Origin: Arthrinium phaeospermum
Taxonomy: Eukaryota; Ascomycota; Sordariomycetes; Amphisphaeriales; Apiosporaceae
Length of the DNA stretch: 64,000 nucleotides
Reading direction: 5' to 3'
NCBI GenBank assembly: GCA_006503535.1
Contig: QYRS01000004.1
Span: 1,116,001 to 1,180,000, forward strand
Part shown: piece after piece, positions 10,735-22,451 of the stretch
How the letters are laid out: each line of letters begins with the position of its first letter
How positions within the stretch are numbered: the first letter of the stretch is position 1
Notes under the pieces: model-generated
Seen by the model: only the letters and a program-made list of their open reading frames with translations
What the model was told of the DNA's origin: nothing
Databases searched by the model: none
Program-made: the position numbers and the translations under genes

Positions 10735-12610
10735 TCAGGAGTCTGCTTCAAGTTCGCGGCAGAGTACCTGGACAGACTCTGCGTATTTGATCACGCCCTC
10801 GGACAGTGCCAACCGAATCTTCCTGGCCTTTCTGACCTTCTTCTGCTTGGTCTTACCCCTCTTCTTCCCTTTCCGCTTGCCAGTCTTCTGGGGCTTTGTT
10901 GGAGCCTCTTTGTCGCTGAAAACGAGGCTGTCGAGTTCTTTCATCATATCGACAAAACCTGTCTTGCCCGTTTTGAGCTGCGACAACAGATCCCCTACGG
11001 CTCTCCGACCTGAAGTAGCTGACAAGGACTGCATTGCCATCTGCAGTCCAAGCAGTATCGGGTCAGCCCGATAAAGGAAATCTTCCCGGCCATCCATCAC
11101 CACCAATTGGATGGTTTCCGCAAATGCGGCATAGGTACCAACCACATGGCCAAGGTTCATAGCCTCCATCTGCTGGTGGTACATGGTCCGGGGGAGCTGG
11201 CCGGACTCGAATTCCTCCCGATCCTCTGCTTGCTGACTCGGGAGATCTTCAAAGGGGTAGAATGAGCGATTTCGGTAAACCCGTTTCTTCACATCCAGAA
11301 ACGTCACCTGCTTTGTCGACGGTAGTGTTGACTTTGGCGGCTTGCCAACGAGCTCCTTGAAGTCGAGGAGAATGCCAGCTGCGAAAACGGACTCCACGGT
11401 GACGGCCTTGCCATTCCAAACGTTCCTCAGAGCCATTTGGAGCGGGTTAAGGCAGAGCCTCATTGCATCCTGATCTGCACACGAGTCTGACTCTAGAAGC
11501 TCCACGAGGTGGATATCCATGGAAACCTGGGTGATGAACCGGTCTATGTCGGCCAGCTCTCGAAAACTGTCTGAGTCGATGAATTCGATGTCGGGGATCT
11601 TGTACAGTTTGGCCTCCGGGACCGGGGGTGGCCAGGACCAGATTTCGGTGAGCGGCTTGATCTGGACCATCTTCGTCAAGACCTCGCCGATGTATAAGAA
11701 TACGAACCGGTCCGCCTCAGACTGTTCAGGGGTGCTGTTATGTACAGTGAAGTGACCCGTTTGAGGGTCCATCATGTTGTATAGCACGCCGATCATGTCT
11801 TGATAAGGCTTGCCAGTCGATCTATACACTTCGGAGAATGTCCTATACGCCTTGGCCTCGAGCTCGCGCACGAAGAGTAGATATCTTATCGTGGTGAGTG
11901 AGGCGGCCAGCAGACTCATATCGCCCCGAGCCACTCTGGCCCACAGCTCCCGGGTGTCGTTTCGCAAGGTGTGTAAATCGTGGAAGAAACTGTACACAGC
12001 GAAGGCTGCTTCCACTGACGGATTCCGTTTGTAGTACTGTCTAGTGACAGCGACGTGGGCCTGGTCCCTATCTTGGTCGTCATGCTTACTCGACTCGCTT
12101 AATTCGTCATCCGATGGCAGATTTTCAAGTTCCAACACCGCAAAACTGTGACTAGAACACAATTAACAATTAGCTTGAATCGTAAGAAAGCGCAGGAAAT
12201 GCAAATGTTCCGGCTTACCTCAGGTCTCGCGGGACTTCTTCCATCTGATCTTCGGGTTCCTCTTCGTGAAGGCCCTTGTCATCGAAGCAGGCGTAGCACT
12301 CACATAGGACTTCAATGAAGTGCCTGTGTGCTTCGATCTGCTCCGGGGTGGACCTGTGGCCGATCTCGAACCACTGCTGGCAACGCTGTCTGATCCTGAT
12401 GGCGCGCTGGAATGCCCTCTTCGCGTAAAACGGCAACCGAATGGCATCGTCCGCGAGATCTGTCGCTTGGATTATCAGATCTCGAGTGACCAGTTCTCTG
12501 TCGGTTGGTATCCTCCAGCCGTTGGACGTTGCCGTTGACTCAAGCCACGACAAGGCAATGTCCGTGTCCTTGTGGTATTCGTCCATACTGGACTGTATCT
12601 GTAGATCCAT
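10735..12610 (-). CDS. DUF6604 domain protein (intact copy)
   Basis: Two exons, 12219-12610 and 10735-12151, joined by a 67-bp intron (GTAAGC..CTAG, Ser codon split AG|T), give 602 residues. The N-terminus (YHKDTDIALSWLESTA) matches the start of the fungal DUF6604 family, in which a Tyr-Lys-x-Asp-Thr plus Trp-Leu motif opens the domain. RAIRIRQRCQQWF further on is also typical. An acidic linker (about residues 125-155) follows, then a large helical region and a Lys/Arg-rich stretch (GKRKGKKRGKTKQKK) near residue 560 that resembles a nuclear-localisation or nucleic-acid-contact patch. The function of the family is not known. Two dead relatives lie immediately downstream on the same strand. The start is the ATG at 12610, which fits the family's usual short N-terminus. 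Confidence 0.75.
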
Positions 12611-14569
12611 CGTGACTGAATGGACAGATCAACACTTATCGGGGCTGGTGTGTAGATGTGCGTTGGATATGGCCTGTAGGAATGCACGTTGCTTAACTCG
12701 AGATGCAGCGCGGATGAAAAAAGAAGGCCAGTGTTGAATCAGGACAAGACAAGAAATCTCAGTAGAGAGAAAAGAAATGGTTCAATCGAGCAGAAAGATG
12801 ATCCCACAAGCCGTGAAACAAAATTAGAAAAATAATTTGCTTAAGGGCAACAGTGGTGCTTTTTATCTGTCCCTCACTGAAGAAGTGCTGATGGAATCCC
12901 ACCACAGTAACTAATTGCAGGTGTTATCAAGCTAGAACCTCTGAATAGGCCGTCCTATAGCTTACCCCATCATATTTAGACCAATAGGAGCTTCCATCTG
13001 AGGACTAGTCTCTTACAGTAACAGGGCAGATGATTAGTAGTAGTGATTCAGCTTCATCTAATAAGTACTATAACAGCACCCGCTTTTGACATTCAACTGA
13101 CTATAGGACAAGTAGTACCCCACTGCTGTTCGGGAGTGCCTGTAGGGCTTGCTTAGGTACTCATTACATCCTAGAACTGTACATTAATGTCAACCCCAAG
13201 GACGATACACCAAAAGGCTGCATTGCATCTACTGCATCAGCGTCTGGGCCAGAAAACGTGGCATTCATATACCTATCGAATGGGAAAGTTGAAAAGAGGG
13301 TTGTTCATACACTGACCAGCTTACAATCACCATGGTACTAGCAGCTTGCTCGTATGACCCAACAAGACCAAAATGTCAGCATTGTTTGCCAATTACCAAA
13401 TCCTAACCCCAGACCAATTACAAGCTTCACCTTACATGACTGCAACCCCATGATAGGGCCTTGCTACATGAGCAGTCATTTTAATATCGTAATTTAGGAG
13501 ACCTGACTCACATCCAAAATGTTGCTGATGATCTATGTATCAATTGCCCATCGTCCTCTTAATTCAATTCTCGGCCGCCATGTGACTAAGGCTGCAATCA
13601 AGATACCAGAAGTAGCAATGATTCATTGCGATTGCTGCAGCACAGGACAGATAGGTGATACAAGCGGTTGAGCCAGTGGTGGATGTATGCCGATATCTGG
13701 AAACGACAGTGAGCAAGCGAGACCTCAATCCTCCACCTCCTACTGCCACCTACGGACAGGCGGGCGAAGAATCCCACCGGGCCGATCCACAGTTAAATCC
13801 GGTAGCAGAAAACACACAGGCTTGCCAAGCTACGTTACCTAGCAATTGCCACCTAAGTTATGGTTACCAAGAACCACCCAGCGTGCGGCTGGTCCGGATG
13901 GATCGTTCAGTCCGGTGGCTCGGAGGAGCGTAAATGTTAGCAGTCCTGTGCCGCAAGTATAGCTGGGGCTGATATGTGGTGTGGTGTCTCAGAATGGTCC
14001 GGCCCTTCGCAGCAGGCAAAAAGACCGGAGAGGCCTGCCTATAGGGCATCGACTCGTGATCATGACCAACATCGAAGTCTGGCCTGCCCCTCGTGAATCC
14101 CCTCGCAATCCACCGCTTCTTGGCCCGTCCGAACATGCGCCACCATCCGACAAAAAGGAGCACCAAGGATGAGCTTGGCGAACTCTGCGCATCTACCGGA
14201 CGATCGTCGCTCGTCTGAAGCGCAATTGGGACGAGGGGGGCCCGTGGGCTCGGACGCAACCCACAGACATCCGACGACGGTAAAAGGCCTAGCTCCCGTA
14301 CATGGGCCAAACTAAGAAATGAACTTAGCCAATCCTTAAGCTAAGAATAAGCATACCCATACCGAACGCATTCATTCGTGATACTGGGCATGAACAGCCT
14401 CAAGCACCTATATAAGATGTCGTTGATCAGGTCTCTTTGGATAGAATTAGAACATCATCACTCACAACAACAGCCAACAGTATCTCACACATCATCTATC
14501 ACTCAATCTATCTCACTTCATCATCCTCATCACCTTTCCAATATCTTTAACACCCAACACACATTCAAA
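12611..14569. other. Long intergenic stretch
   Basis: About 2 kb with only short frames lacking codon bias. A TATA box (TATATAAG, 14409-14416) and a run of CA/TC-rich leader sequence with many ATCA repeats lie before the gene at 14570. Nothing else could be recognised; 12.8-13.6 kb is moderately AT-rich and may be old repeat debris. Confidence 0.4.
14409..14416 (+). promoter_or_regulatory. TATA box of the Bys1-like gene
   Basis: TATATAAG lies 154 bp upstream of the ATG at 14570 and is followed by an A/C-rich leader typical of highly expressed fungal secreted-protein genes. It is assigned by sequence and position only. Confidence 0.5.
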
Positions 14570-15131
14570 ATGCAGTCTGCCTCCAACATGCTCTTCACCG
14601 CATTCGCAGTCCTCTCCCTGTCGACTGGCGCTCTCGCCGGTGTCAACAGAGTCCTGGTCAGTACACCCCCCTTGAACATCTTCTCAATCTGTCGCAGCCA
14701 CTAACCCATCCTCCCCCCACCAACAGAACAACTGCCCCTTCGACATCTACTGCGCCTCGGCCAAGGGCCCCGTCGGCGGCGCCGCCACCGGCACCTTCAC
14801 CCCGACGCGCCTGGTGGCGGCGGGCGACGAGGCCAACTTCATGAGCACGGACAACAACAACGTGGGCGTCTCGCTCAAGTGCGACATCAACGAGGACCTG
14901 CTGCACCCGTACCAGCTCGAGTCGACCATCTCCAACGGCGTCGCCTACTACGACCTCAGCGCCGTCGACGGCGACCCCTTCCTCGACTACAAGCGCACCG
15001 CCGTCTTCCCGGGCCCCAACCACCACACCGACTGCCCCGTCCTCCACTGCGAGCCCGGCGAGACCTCGTGCGAGTGGCCCTTCATGGAGACTTGCAACAC
15101 CACCGGCGACCTCCTGCTGGTTGTCTGCTAA
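14570..15131 (+). CDS. Bys1-like secreted protein
   Basis: Two exons, 14570-14656 and 14727-15131, with a 70-bp phase-0 intron (GTCAGT..ACAG), give 163 residues. Residues 1-23 are a clear signal peptide (MLFTAFAVLSLSTGALA). The mature protein starts with a VNRVLNNCPFDIYC type strand and carries the family's later signature YDLSAVDGDPF before a Cys-rich end (CPVLHC, GETSCEW, ETCNTT). This matches the Bys1 family (Blastomyces yeast-phase-specific, thaumatin-like beta-sandwich), secreted or wall-associated proteins of dimorphic and plant-associated fungi with no defined enzymatic activity. The exon 2 frame is fixed by the conserved NNC..Y start. Short TATCACCAACACGACC repeats just past the stop belong to the 3' untranslated region. 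Confidence 0.72.
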
Positions 15132-16080
15132 GCGAGCGATCTGTTATCACCAACACGACCTGTATCACCAGCACGACCTGTATCACCAACACCACTGAAA
15201 GAGAGCTGTAAGATGAATTGAACGGAGAATGGCAGACTTCGGGTCTGGATTGTAAGAGAACTATGGATGGGATTGTACAACAACATGGATTTTGGCGCGG
15301 GAGATGATTTCGAATACCCTTTTTACCCTTCTACTGATGTAATAATAAGTTGGCGATTTTGTACTATTCTACATATACCTTTTAGTCTATACTCATGGGG
15401 AGTCTTCAGATATTTAATACAGTTGGAGTTTCTATCAATACTTGGTCTCCAACCTCAATTGGGCCACTCTACTGTGACGCCTCCTGAGCCAGCTAATAAA
15501 CATTGGAGTCAAAAAAAGGTACCATACAGCCCGCAATATACACACGTCTCTTCAATTCGCGGGCGGCTGTGAAAGCATCCGTGGTAAATCCAACGCGAGG
15601 TACCACAATATACCGGCTGTCCCTGACGAGAAATGAAATAATGATGTCCAGATCGGGGGCATTGGTAATTAGTCGCAGGACGGGGCGCGCCAGATTGGCA
15701 ATGATCATGGTGACGGAGGCGGCCATGAGCGAATCAACCCCCGCATTGTCGCATCGAATTGCGGATTGCATGTCAAAGCATCCTGCCATCTGTAGAAAAT
15801 GCAGATTGGAAACAGCACCGGACTCAGCTTGATGATCTATGTACAGCATGCATGTTTAACTATGGTCCCATTGGTGCAAAGAAGTCCTGCAGTTGTATTG
15901 TAGCGCTTTCTGTAACTGATACTAACTAATTGCCATGGGTGAAGAGGCTAGTCACCACCTATAGAATGTGGTCTCCTGCTTCTAGCTAGCTCTCAAAGAA
16001 TGTAATACTCCGCGCTGATTGGCATGGCTACTGGGGTAGCTTGCCTGTGAACAAAAGATTCTTATCTAAGTTCTTGTGTT
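15132..16080. other. Intergenic with a possible gene fragment
   Basis: About 950 bp. A minus-strand frame around 15500-15850 (118 codons) reads like ordinary fungal protein in its middle (SFLVRDSRYIVVP) but has no start context or partner exon. The opposite strand is also open. I treat it as an unproven relic. No repeats or RNA genes were seen. Confidence 0.35.
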
Positions 16081-17726
16081 TTAGTCCTCATCGTCGTGAG
16101 CTGCAATCCAGGCCAATAAGTCCTCATCGTCGATGAGCTGCACCCCAGGCCAATACAAAAGATATCTTGGGGAAATAGAAGGACGATTAGGAACGTCATG
16201 GTATACCTCATCCTCGTCCACCTTATTTCGTACCAGGTACTCCACCATCGAAGACAGCCCGTGCATCTTCGCCACCGCCATGGCCCAGGCACCCGTCTCG
16301 GGGGTGTCCAACCTCGCGCCGTGGTAGCGGAGTAGGTCCAGGATGTCTGTTCGCTCCATCAGCACCGCCATCACGACGGGGGTAGGCCGCCCCGTGTCAG
16401 GAACGTCGGGATTGGCCCCGTGCTCCAGAAGCATGCTGACCATCGAGACGCTGCCCCGCGCCGTAGCTAACGAGAGCGCAGATTCGACACCAGCCACAGG
16501 CTTAACAGATTCCGCGCCTGCGTATTCGAGCAGAAACTTAACAATCTTTTCGTGGCCGCCCATAACGGCCGCCGAGAGGGCATTGGCACGATTGATATAA
16601 CCGTTGAATCTAAAGTCAAGTGGAACCACTTGCGCACCACGATCGATTTGGTAAGTAACCATAGCTAGGTTGCCGGTGTAAGCGCTCCACATGAGGCACT
16701 CGGTAGGCCTTGCGCCGCGCTCGAGGTTATGATAATTGCTCCCGGGGAACAGCTTGACTCGTAACTGCTCGAATCTATCCGGCCACGGCATCCACATAAG
16801 GGACTCCCCATACACCGCGCCGGTGTCTACCCGGTCCAATGCCTAGTCGAACATCTCTCGGTGCTTGTAGACACAGGCATCCGGAAGGATGGTTTTCGCC
16901 AGGTGCTGTGGAGGAGTTGTCTGCTGGTCCATGTAGGAGTAGAGCAGTAAGAGCATGCTGAGGTCGCCCTTTCTTAACGCCACCCTGAGGGGATGACCGA
17001 AGACGTAACTTTCCTTGAACTCTTGCGGGCCGTGCAGCTGCGTCAGCCACTCGAGCCTATGTTTGACATAGGCTTTGTGGCCGAGGAAGACGGCGGCGAC
17101 GAAGAGGTCGTCCTCCAGACTCTTTTCCAGAGCCTGCTCCAGACTGTACCCCATACGCTGCACCAGTTCATGCTCCTCAAAAGACTGGCACGGCCCGGTC
17201 CTGGTGATGAGTTGGCGGGTGTTGAATGTCGCGGCTAGCTGAAGGAGTGGCCGGTGATGATGCAACACAGCTCCTTTGTCGCTGGGCCTCTCGCCGTCAA
17301 AATGGCAAAGTGCCTGGGCGGCGAGATGTACTCGTGTCAGGAGGCATGGATGAAGGTCTTCGTCGAAACGCTTTCTCTGGGCCTGGCACTCCAGATAGCG
17401 GTAGCAGTAGTCAACCCATGGCTCGAATGGATTCTCCGGGGAGTAGTGCTCTATCGCCATATAGTAGACGGGTAAATTGGCGTTGCGAAGGATATGCTTC
17501 AGATGTCGGTGACGAAAGACCGAGTAGTCGATGAAGTATCTGAACGTGGCTGGAGAAGTGCGATTAGCAATCACGGGGACTGCATCCGGTGTTGCTAGAG
17601 GAGGAACATCGGGGAGGGCTTACTGTTGACCAGCCGAAGCCGCACCATGCGTCTGGGATCGCGTGACCGGACACACTCGTCGATTATCTCGTCCATAATC
17701 TCTGGTGGAAAGTCCAAGAAATGCAT
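16081..17726 (-). pseudogene. F-box-like/ankyrin-repeat gene with one in-frame TAG
   Basis: Exon 1 is 17624-17726 and exon 2 is 16081-17549, with a 74-bp intron (GTAAGC..CCAG, Thr codon split A|CC). The product would be 523 residues. The N-terminus FLDFPPEIMDEIIDECV resembles the F-box/ankyrin proteins common in filamentous fungi. A helical middle follows, then at least four ankyrin repeats (for example NALSAAVMGGHEKIVKFLLE and SALSLATARGSVSMVSMLLE). Codon 270 is TAG (16843-16845), but the frame continues without any other defect for 253 more codons. No credible intron removes the stop. A single C-to-T change of CAG would explain it, in the CpA context typical of RIP. Alternatively TAG could be recoded in sexual tissue by the A-to-I editing known in Sordariomycetes. 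Called a pseudogene with that caveat. Confidence 0.65.
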
Positions 17727-18388
17727 GGCTGCTTGACTACCGATATCTGTGATGCGGACGAGCAAGAAGAGAGTGGCAAATTGATGCTTGTGTGAAGAAA
17801 CAAGGGCGGCATCTATTGGTGTGATTACTTGCTAATTGACAGGTGGGCAGGTCAGCTTTGGGGGTTGCTTGATCTTTGCCACCAGGATGCAAGCACGATG
17901 GAATTGGCCCAGAACGGAAGCAGCATCCTGTTACTGGGAACGTCTTACAATTCAAGTGAGGAGAACTCGAGACTTGCAAGTCTGTCACAATTCAACTAAG
18001 CAATGACTGACGAACAAGCAGGAGCTACACACGTACCAAGCGTGAAGACTGTTCATCCCACCTTTCCTGTTTATCCCACCTTTACTCTTCACACCATGGT
18101 CCCTACCCTTCGATCCTGTGCCTTGATCCGGATCAATCAGATTCGGAGCAACCGCCAGACCGACATCCTACCTGACTGATATGCTAATAAATGAAGCTTA
18201 CCTTGGGAATATGTGCAATATGAAAGCACAAGTGCCAAATATCTGCATGTATCACCAAATTGCAATAGCACGGCACGATAGATACCAGGTCACACAGTCA
18301 GGTACGACTAAAGTAGGGTAGTATAAGCAGCACGCAATGTTGGTATACAGTAAGTGATAATGTATGCCCTGCTAGGTATCTACACCCC
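17727..18388. other. Intergenic
   Basis: About 660 bp between a minus-strand gene start and the 3' end of the next minus-strand gene. No coding frame of note and no structured element were recognised. It should hold the promoter for the ankyrin gene. Confidence 0.45.
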
Positions 18389-21317
18389 CTATACTTCCTG
18401 CAACAAAGTCCAATTATAGCTGCCCCTCACGTTCTCCGGTCCCACAGGCACCGATGTAGTCTGCGTCCAGGAGCTCGTGCTCCAGACGCAGACCACCCAG
18501 TCGTCCGCGTCGGACAGCATGCCCTGCACGACGTCCTCGGGAAACCAGAACGATGCGACGCTCTTATCTGCCGCCCACTGCGTCGTCGATACCACGTGCG
18601 CCGTGTGTTCCGACTCGGGCCGGCCCTTTTCCCGCAACCGCGACTTGAGGAAAGACTTGGACGTGGACCCGGCTGCCTCTTCGTCGTCGTCGAGAAGGGT
18701 CTGGCGCAAGTCCCCATCGACGGGCACCTCGCCGTTCACGGTGCGGTTCCAGAACACCAGCACCGAGGACATGGTATCAAGCTGAGGAAGGTTCGTACCG
18801 CGGGCCAGGGCGTCGTTCAAATCCTGGTTGATATTGTCGAGCAGTACCTCAAACCGTCTAAGCTTAGACGGGTCAGGAAGACTCTTGACGACGTCTTCTT
18901 GGAGGAGTAGGCCGAACGGCAGCAAACGCTGCCAGAGCGAGAGCAGCATCCTGTATTCGACGACGAAAGGTCTCATCGAGACCGGCTTGGACGGGTGGCT
19001 CGCCTTCGCCGCAGCTGCGTCGGTGACGGGCGTTTGCGGTGGTCGGGCAGTGCTCGGGACTTCGTCTTTGGCAAGCTCGTTTAGAATGCCAGACAGCCAG
19101 GAGGCCGGGTAGCCCATCTTAAACAGGTGCACCATGAGCGGGAACAGGGTCGTGGGGTTCAGGGGGCGCAGCACCTGGCTTTCGGAATCGGACACCATGG
19201 GGAAGGGCAGACACAACCGGAAGAACAAAGCATGGAGCCAGTGTTCCAGACTCCTGCGCGGTATCAACTTCGACCATTCCAGGGCTTTGGAGGACTTGCG
19301 CGCCCACTTCATCGAGAACACCATGATCGCTCCCATGCCTCCCACCAGCGAACCGTCCAGCGCCTTTTCGACCTGAGCACATTCCGGCATGAGAGAAGCC
19401 GAGAAGTTGTTTTCGATCCTCGAACGTCCGGCCAGCAGCAGACTGTCGACAAGGAACGAGTCATGGGTAGCCCATACTCTGGTATTGCGCAAGACGTTGG
19501 AGGTCACCGCCGATGTCTTTTGGGGGCGCAATCTCGGCAGTGCGTGGAGGAACGTGGCCATGGCTCCTCCCACATAATCGGGAATGTTGCTCATGTGGAT
19601 ACGGTCGAACGTATCGGGGAACTTTGTCGGGCTTGATTCGTAGTGTCCGACGGTCCTAAGTATGCCTTGCTCAGCACGTTCGAAGTAGTCGACCATGTCG
19701 CCAATCACAATTTCGAACGTCATTTGATCCGGGAGTTCCTCTAGAGCTTTTGACACGCAGTCGAAGAACGCCTCGAGGTGCGGCAGGACACCGCTCACTT
19801 TCTTGCCGAGCGTACCCGGCGGGAAATTGCCCCAGAGCAGTGTTGCGGTCTTCTGGGGAGTGAAATCGAGGTTGGGACTGGGATTGGGCCCCCGCTTCCT
19901 TTCCCATTCGAAGTCGATCAAAGTCATGTTTGGTTTCCACTGCTCCTGCAGGTAGTGGTCCAGTTTCCTCTTGTTGCCCGGGGCACGCTTCTTACGATAC
20001 TCCTTTAACAGTTCGACAAGTCGGTCTTCGTGTTCCTTGATCAGATGCGTGTGCGGCAGCAGTACACCAAGGTCCTCGTACTCGAGAACGTCTGGGCTTC
20101 CCGCTTGGCAACCTGAAGGTGCCCCGCTGTCCGACTCAGGGCCCTGTCCAAGCGCCCGTTTTGTCTTGCCGGCAAGAATGTCGCTCTGTACGCGAGTGAG
20201 GATCTCCGAAGTGCTGTACCAGTCCGAGGGTTTCGTTTGCCAGTTTCGGAGGTGGGCGCTGATCAACTCCGTGTTTGCATTACTGACGTAGAACTTCTTC
20301 ATAATGGGGACCTCCTCGGCCTCGAGCCCGCGTTTGCCCTCGAGCTCGCCAAGAAGATCGCTGATGGCTGTTTGCAATCTGGTATAGGCCCACGTCGGCA
20401 TCGTGGCTGCGGTGAACAGGTAGCTCAGTGCAACCAGCGTTTCCGATGCCTCTTTGCTCGGCTCCTTTTTAGTGTCAAGAAGCAAGCGGAACATAAGGAA
20501 ATCGCGGGCGAATACTGCCGGCTTGATGTCAAGGAGGGTAAAGTGAAACTTCTTGGATCGGAGAGATGAGTTCGATGCAGTCAATGCGCCAATCGAGATG
20601 AGCGTCGCAAAGAGGTTGCGAGCATCTCCGATGCCTGCAAACAGGAAAGAGTAGTCATCTTGGCTCGAGTTGGCCATCTGGAGATTGAACTCGGGTTCCG
20701 GGTCATCATGGCCCACTGAGTAGTACTCGGGCTCGTCTTGCCTGAGGGGATGGATGAGCGTGATGTTGTTGTACATTCAGTCATATGGTACTTACATCGC
20801 GAACTTGAACCGTGACAGGTTGTCCAGGTATTGGCCCCGGAGGTTCGTTGTGTCAGAGAAAAGCGCATCCGAGGCTTCAACAGCACGGATTGACTGCTCA
20901 ATCAGCCGCTTGTCATCGCTGTCGTCGACATTTGTGGCGACCGCCTTGGCGGCCTGGGCAGGCCTCCTGGCAAGCATATATGCCTTTCCCATTCTCAGGC
21001 GAACCTTCTGTTCGAGATCAGGGTCAGGGTTGTTTTGAAGAAGCTTCAAGACCTTCTCGCAAAAGATGGCTGCGCCCATGTAGTTACCCATCTCAAACTT
21101 GACGGCCGACACGTTGGACAGTGGCCGGGGATCCGTTGGAGCGAGGCGTATCGCCTGGTTGTACGCCGACTCCGCTGGGAGGTTCCGTCAGCAAGGGGGA
21201 AAAAGCGTGGCGTGAGAGAGACGCACCTTGGATCAAGTCGCCGGATTTGTAGAAGGCATTGCCACGTTCGCGCGCGGCCAATGCGGCCTGCGCTGCATCC
21301 GATGCCTCACTGGCCAT
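18389..21317 (-). CDS. TPR and DUF4470 domain protein
   Basis: Three exons, 21227-21317, 20796-21174 and 18389-20741, with introns of 52 bp (GTGCGT..CCAG) and 54 bp (GTAAGT..TCAG), give 940 residues. Residues 1-100 hold TPR repeats (ARERGNAFYKSGDLIQ, then an AESAYNQAIRLAPTDP helix pair), and a third helical block follows to about 155. From about 188 the sequence DDYSFLFAGIGDARNLFATL, then FHFTLLDIKPAVFARDFLMF, matches DUF4470, a domain found in fungal TPR or MYND-finger proteins and in animal Zmynd10/DNAAF-type assembly factors. The rest is a large family-specific region ending in TLLQEV. A role in protein-protein assembly is plausible from the TPRs, but no substrate is known. The ATG at 21317 is the first in frame. 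All splice phases agree. Confidence 0.8.
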
Positions 21318-21680
21318 GTTCGGGAGAGCTTTCAAGTGTATTGGACGACTATAAGCTCCCGATGAGGCGATGCCAAGATGGTGCAGTGGTTGGAGGTGCC
21401 CAGGGGTTGCACAAAGAAGCCCCTCAGTAGTCCTGTGAAATGTCGTTGAATTAGAGTGGGCCTAGGCAAGATCCGACACCAAAAATGTCCACACAATTCG
21501 CCGGTGAATCTTACATCCGCACGCTAGTATACAAATTATGAAAGCCAGCCAGTTAGAGTCGCTTTAGTTCTGACCAAATTGCTCAAGTCCGATTATGGGT
21601 TTTATACATGTAGCTACTCATAATGTTATAAATTTGACATGAGTCTTCAGTGATGTGTCAATGTGCACAGATTCTTGGGC
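21318..21680. other. Intergenic, upstream of the TPR gene
   Basis: About 360 bp containing the promoter of the TPR-DUF4470 gene and the 3' flank of the minus-strand gene to the right. Nothing else recognised. Confidence 0.45.
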
Positions 21681-22451
21681 CTATTTGCTCGGTATAATGC
21701 AACCTTTCCCAACTCCCATGCGCATAGAGCCTACATTCAAAGGTGCAATCAAAGGTGGCCTCTGATACTCCAATCCCAACTCGAGGTTATAATGGTGATA
21801 GTCGTTGTAGAAGGCAGGTATGAAATCCACCATGATGTACTCCCAGCCGACATACTTTTGCGTACAGCCTTTGACGGGAGGGCACACGTAATTGTCAATC
21901 GATGAAAGGTCAACGAAGTCCCCATCGACAAGTCCTACAACCAGTGGTGGCGTAGAATCATAGGGTGTTCCTGTGAGCTTGGTGGTGGCGTTGGCGTCTA
22001 CTGTGCCAAGACAGTCACGATCGACGTGGAGGCAGTATGTGAAGCGCGGGAGACGCAAGGTGACTTCGTCGGCCCGGCGAGGGACAAGTCTCGAAACCCC
22101 GTCCTCTTTCCTTCAAACGCAGTTCTGGTCGCGCCAGTCGCGGAAACGCTGACGTACCCGCAGCTTCGAGGCTGCCTGCAGGTCTGCCTCGTCCTCCACG
22201 ACGGTCCAGCGCGCGTATTTCTCCAGGAACTCGCACCCGTCCTCTACCAGACTTTTGTGTACGGCCTCTTTGAAGTATCGCATGTAGCGGTCCCAGGCCT
22301 CGTCGTCGCCGTAGGTGCAGCGGAAGATGACGAAGCCCCATTTCTTAAAGCCTGTCTCGTGCATCTCTCGACACGTGGTGCCCATGGGGCCCTCCCAGTT
22401 GGATGGCGCGGATAGCTCAGAGATGTCTTGACGAGGTGCAAGTGTCGACAT
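21681..22451 (-). pseudogene. Conserved fungal protein gene with in-frame TGA
   Basis: From ATG 22451 the frame reads MSTLAPRQDISELSAPS, then WEGPMGTTCREMHETGFKKW and GFVIFRCTYGDDEAWDRYM. This is the hallmark of a large family of uncharacterised fungal proteins (Trp-Gly-x-Val-Ile-x-Arg-Cys-Thr-Tyr core). After 112 residues a TGA (22113-22115) interrupts, but the same frame continues for 143 more codons with family-like sequence (RLPRFTYCLHVDRDCL, then YVGWEYIMVDFIP), to a stop at 21681. A single CGA-to-TGA change accounts for the break. No intron boundaries that would skip the TGA were found. An ATG 65 codons upstream (22646) is in frame, but the extra N-terminus is unlike coding sequence. 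Confidence 0.6.

Noticed and set aside
13864..14310. 148-codon minus-strand frame
   Set aside because: Arg/Ser/Pro-rich without a domain, and a competing plus-strand frame is equally open. No splice or promoter support.
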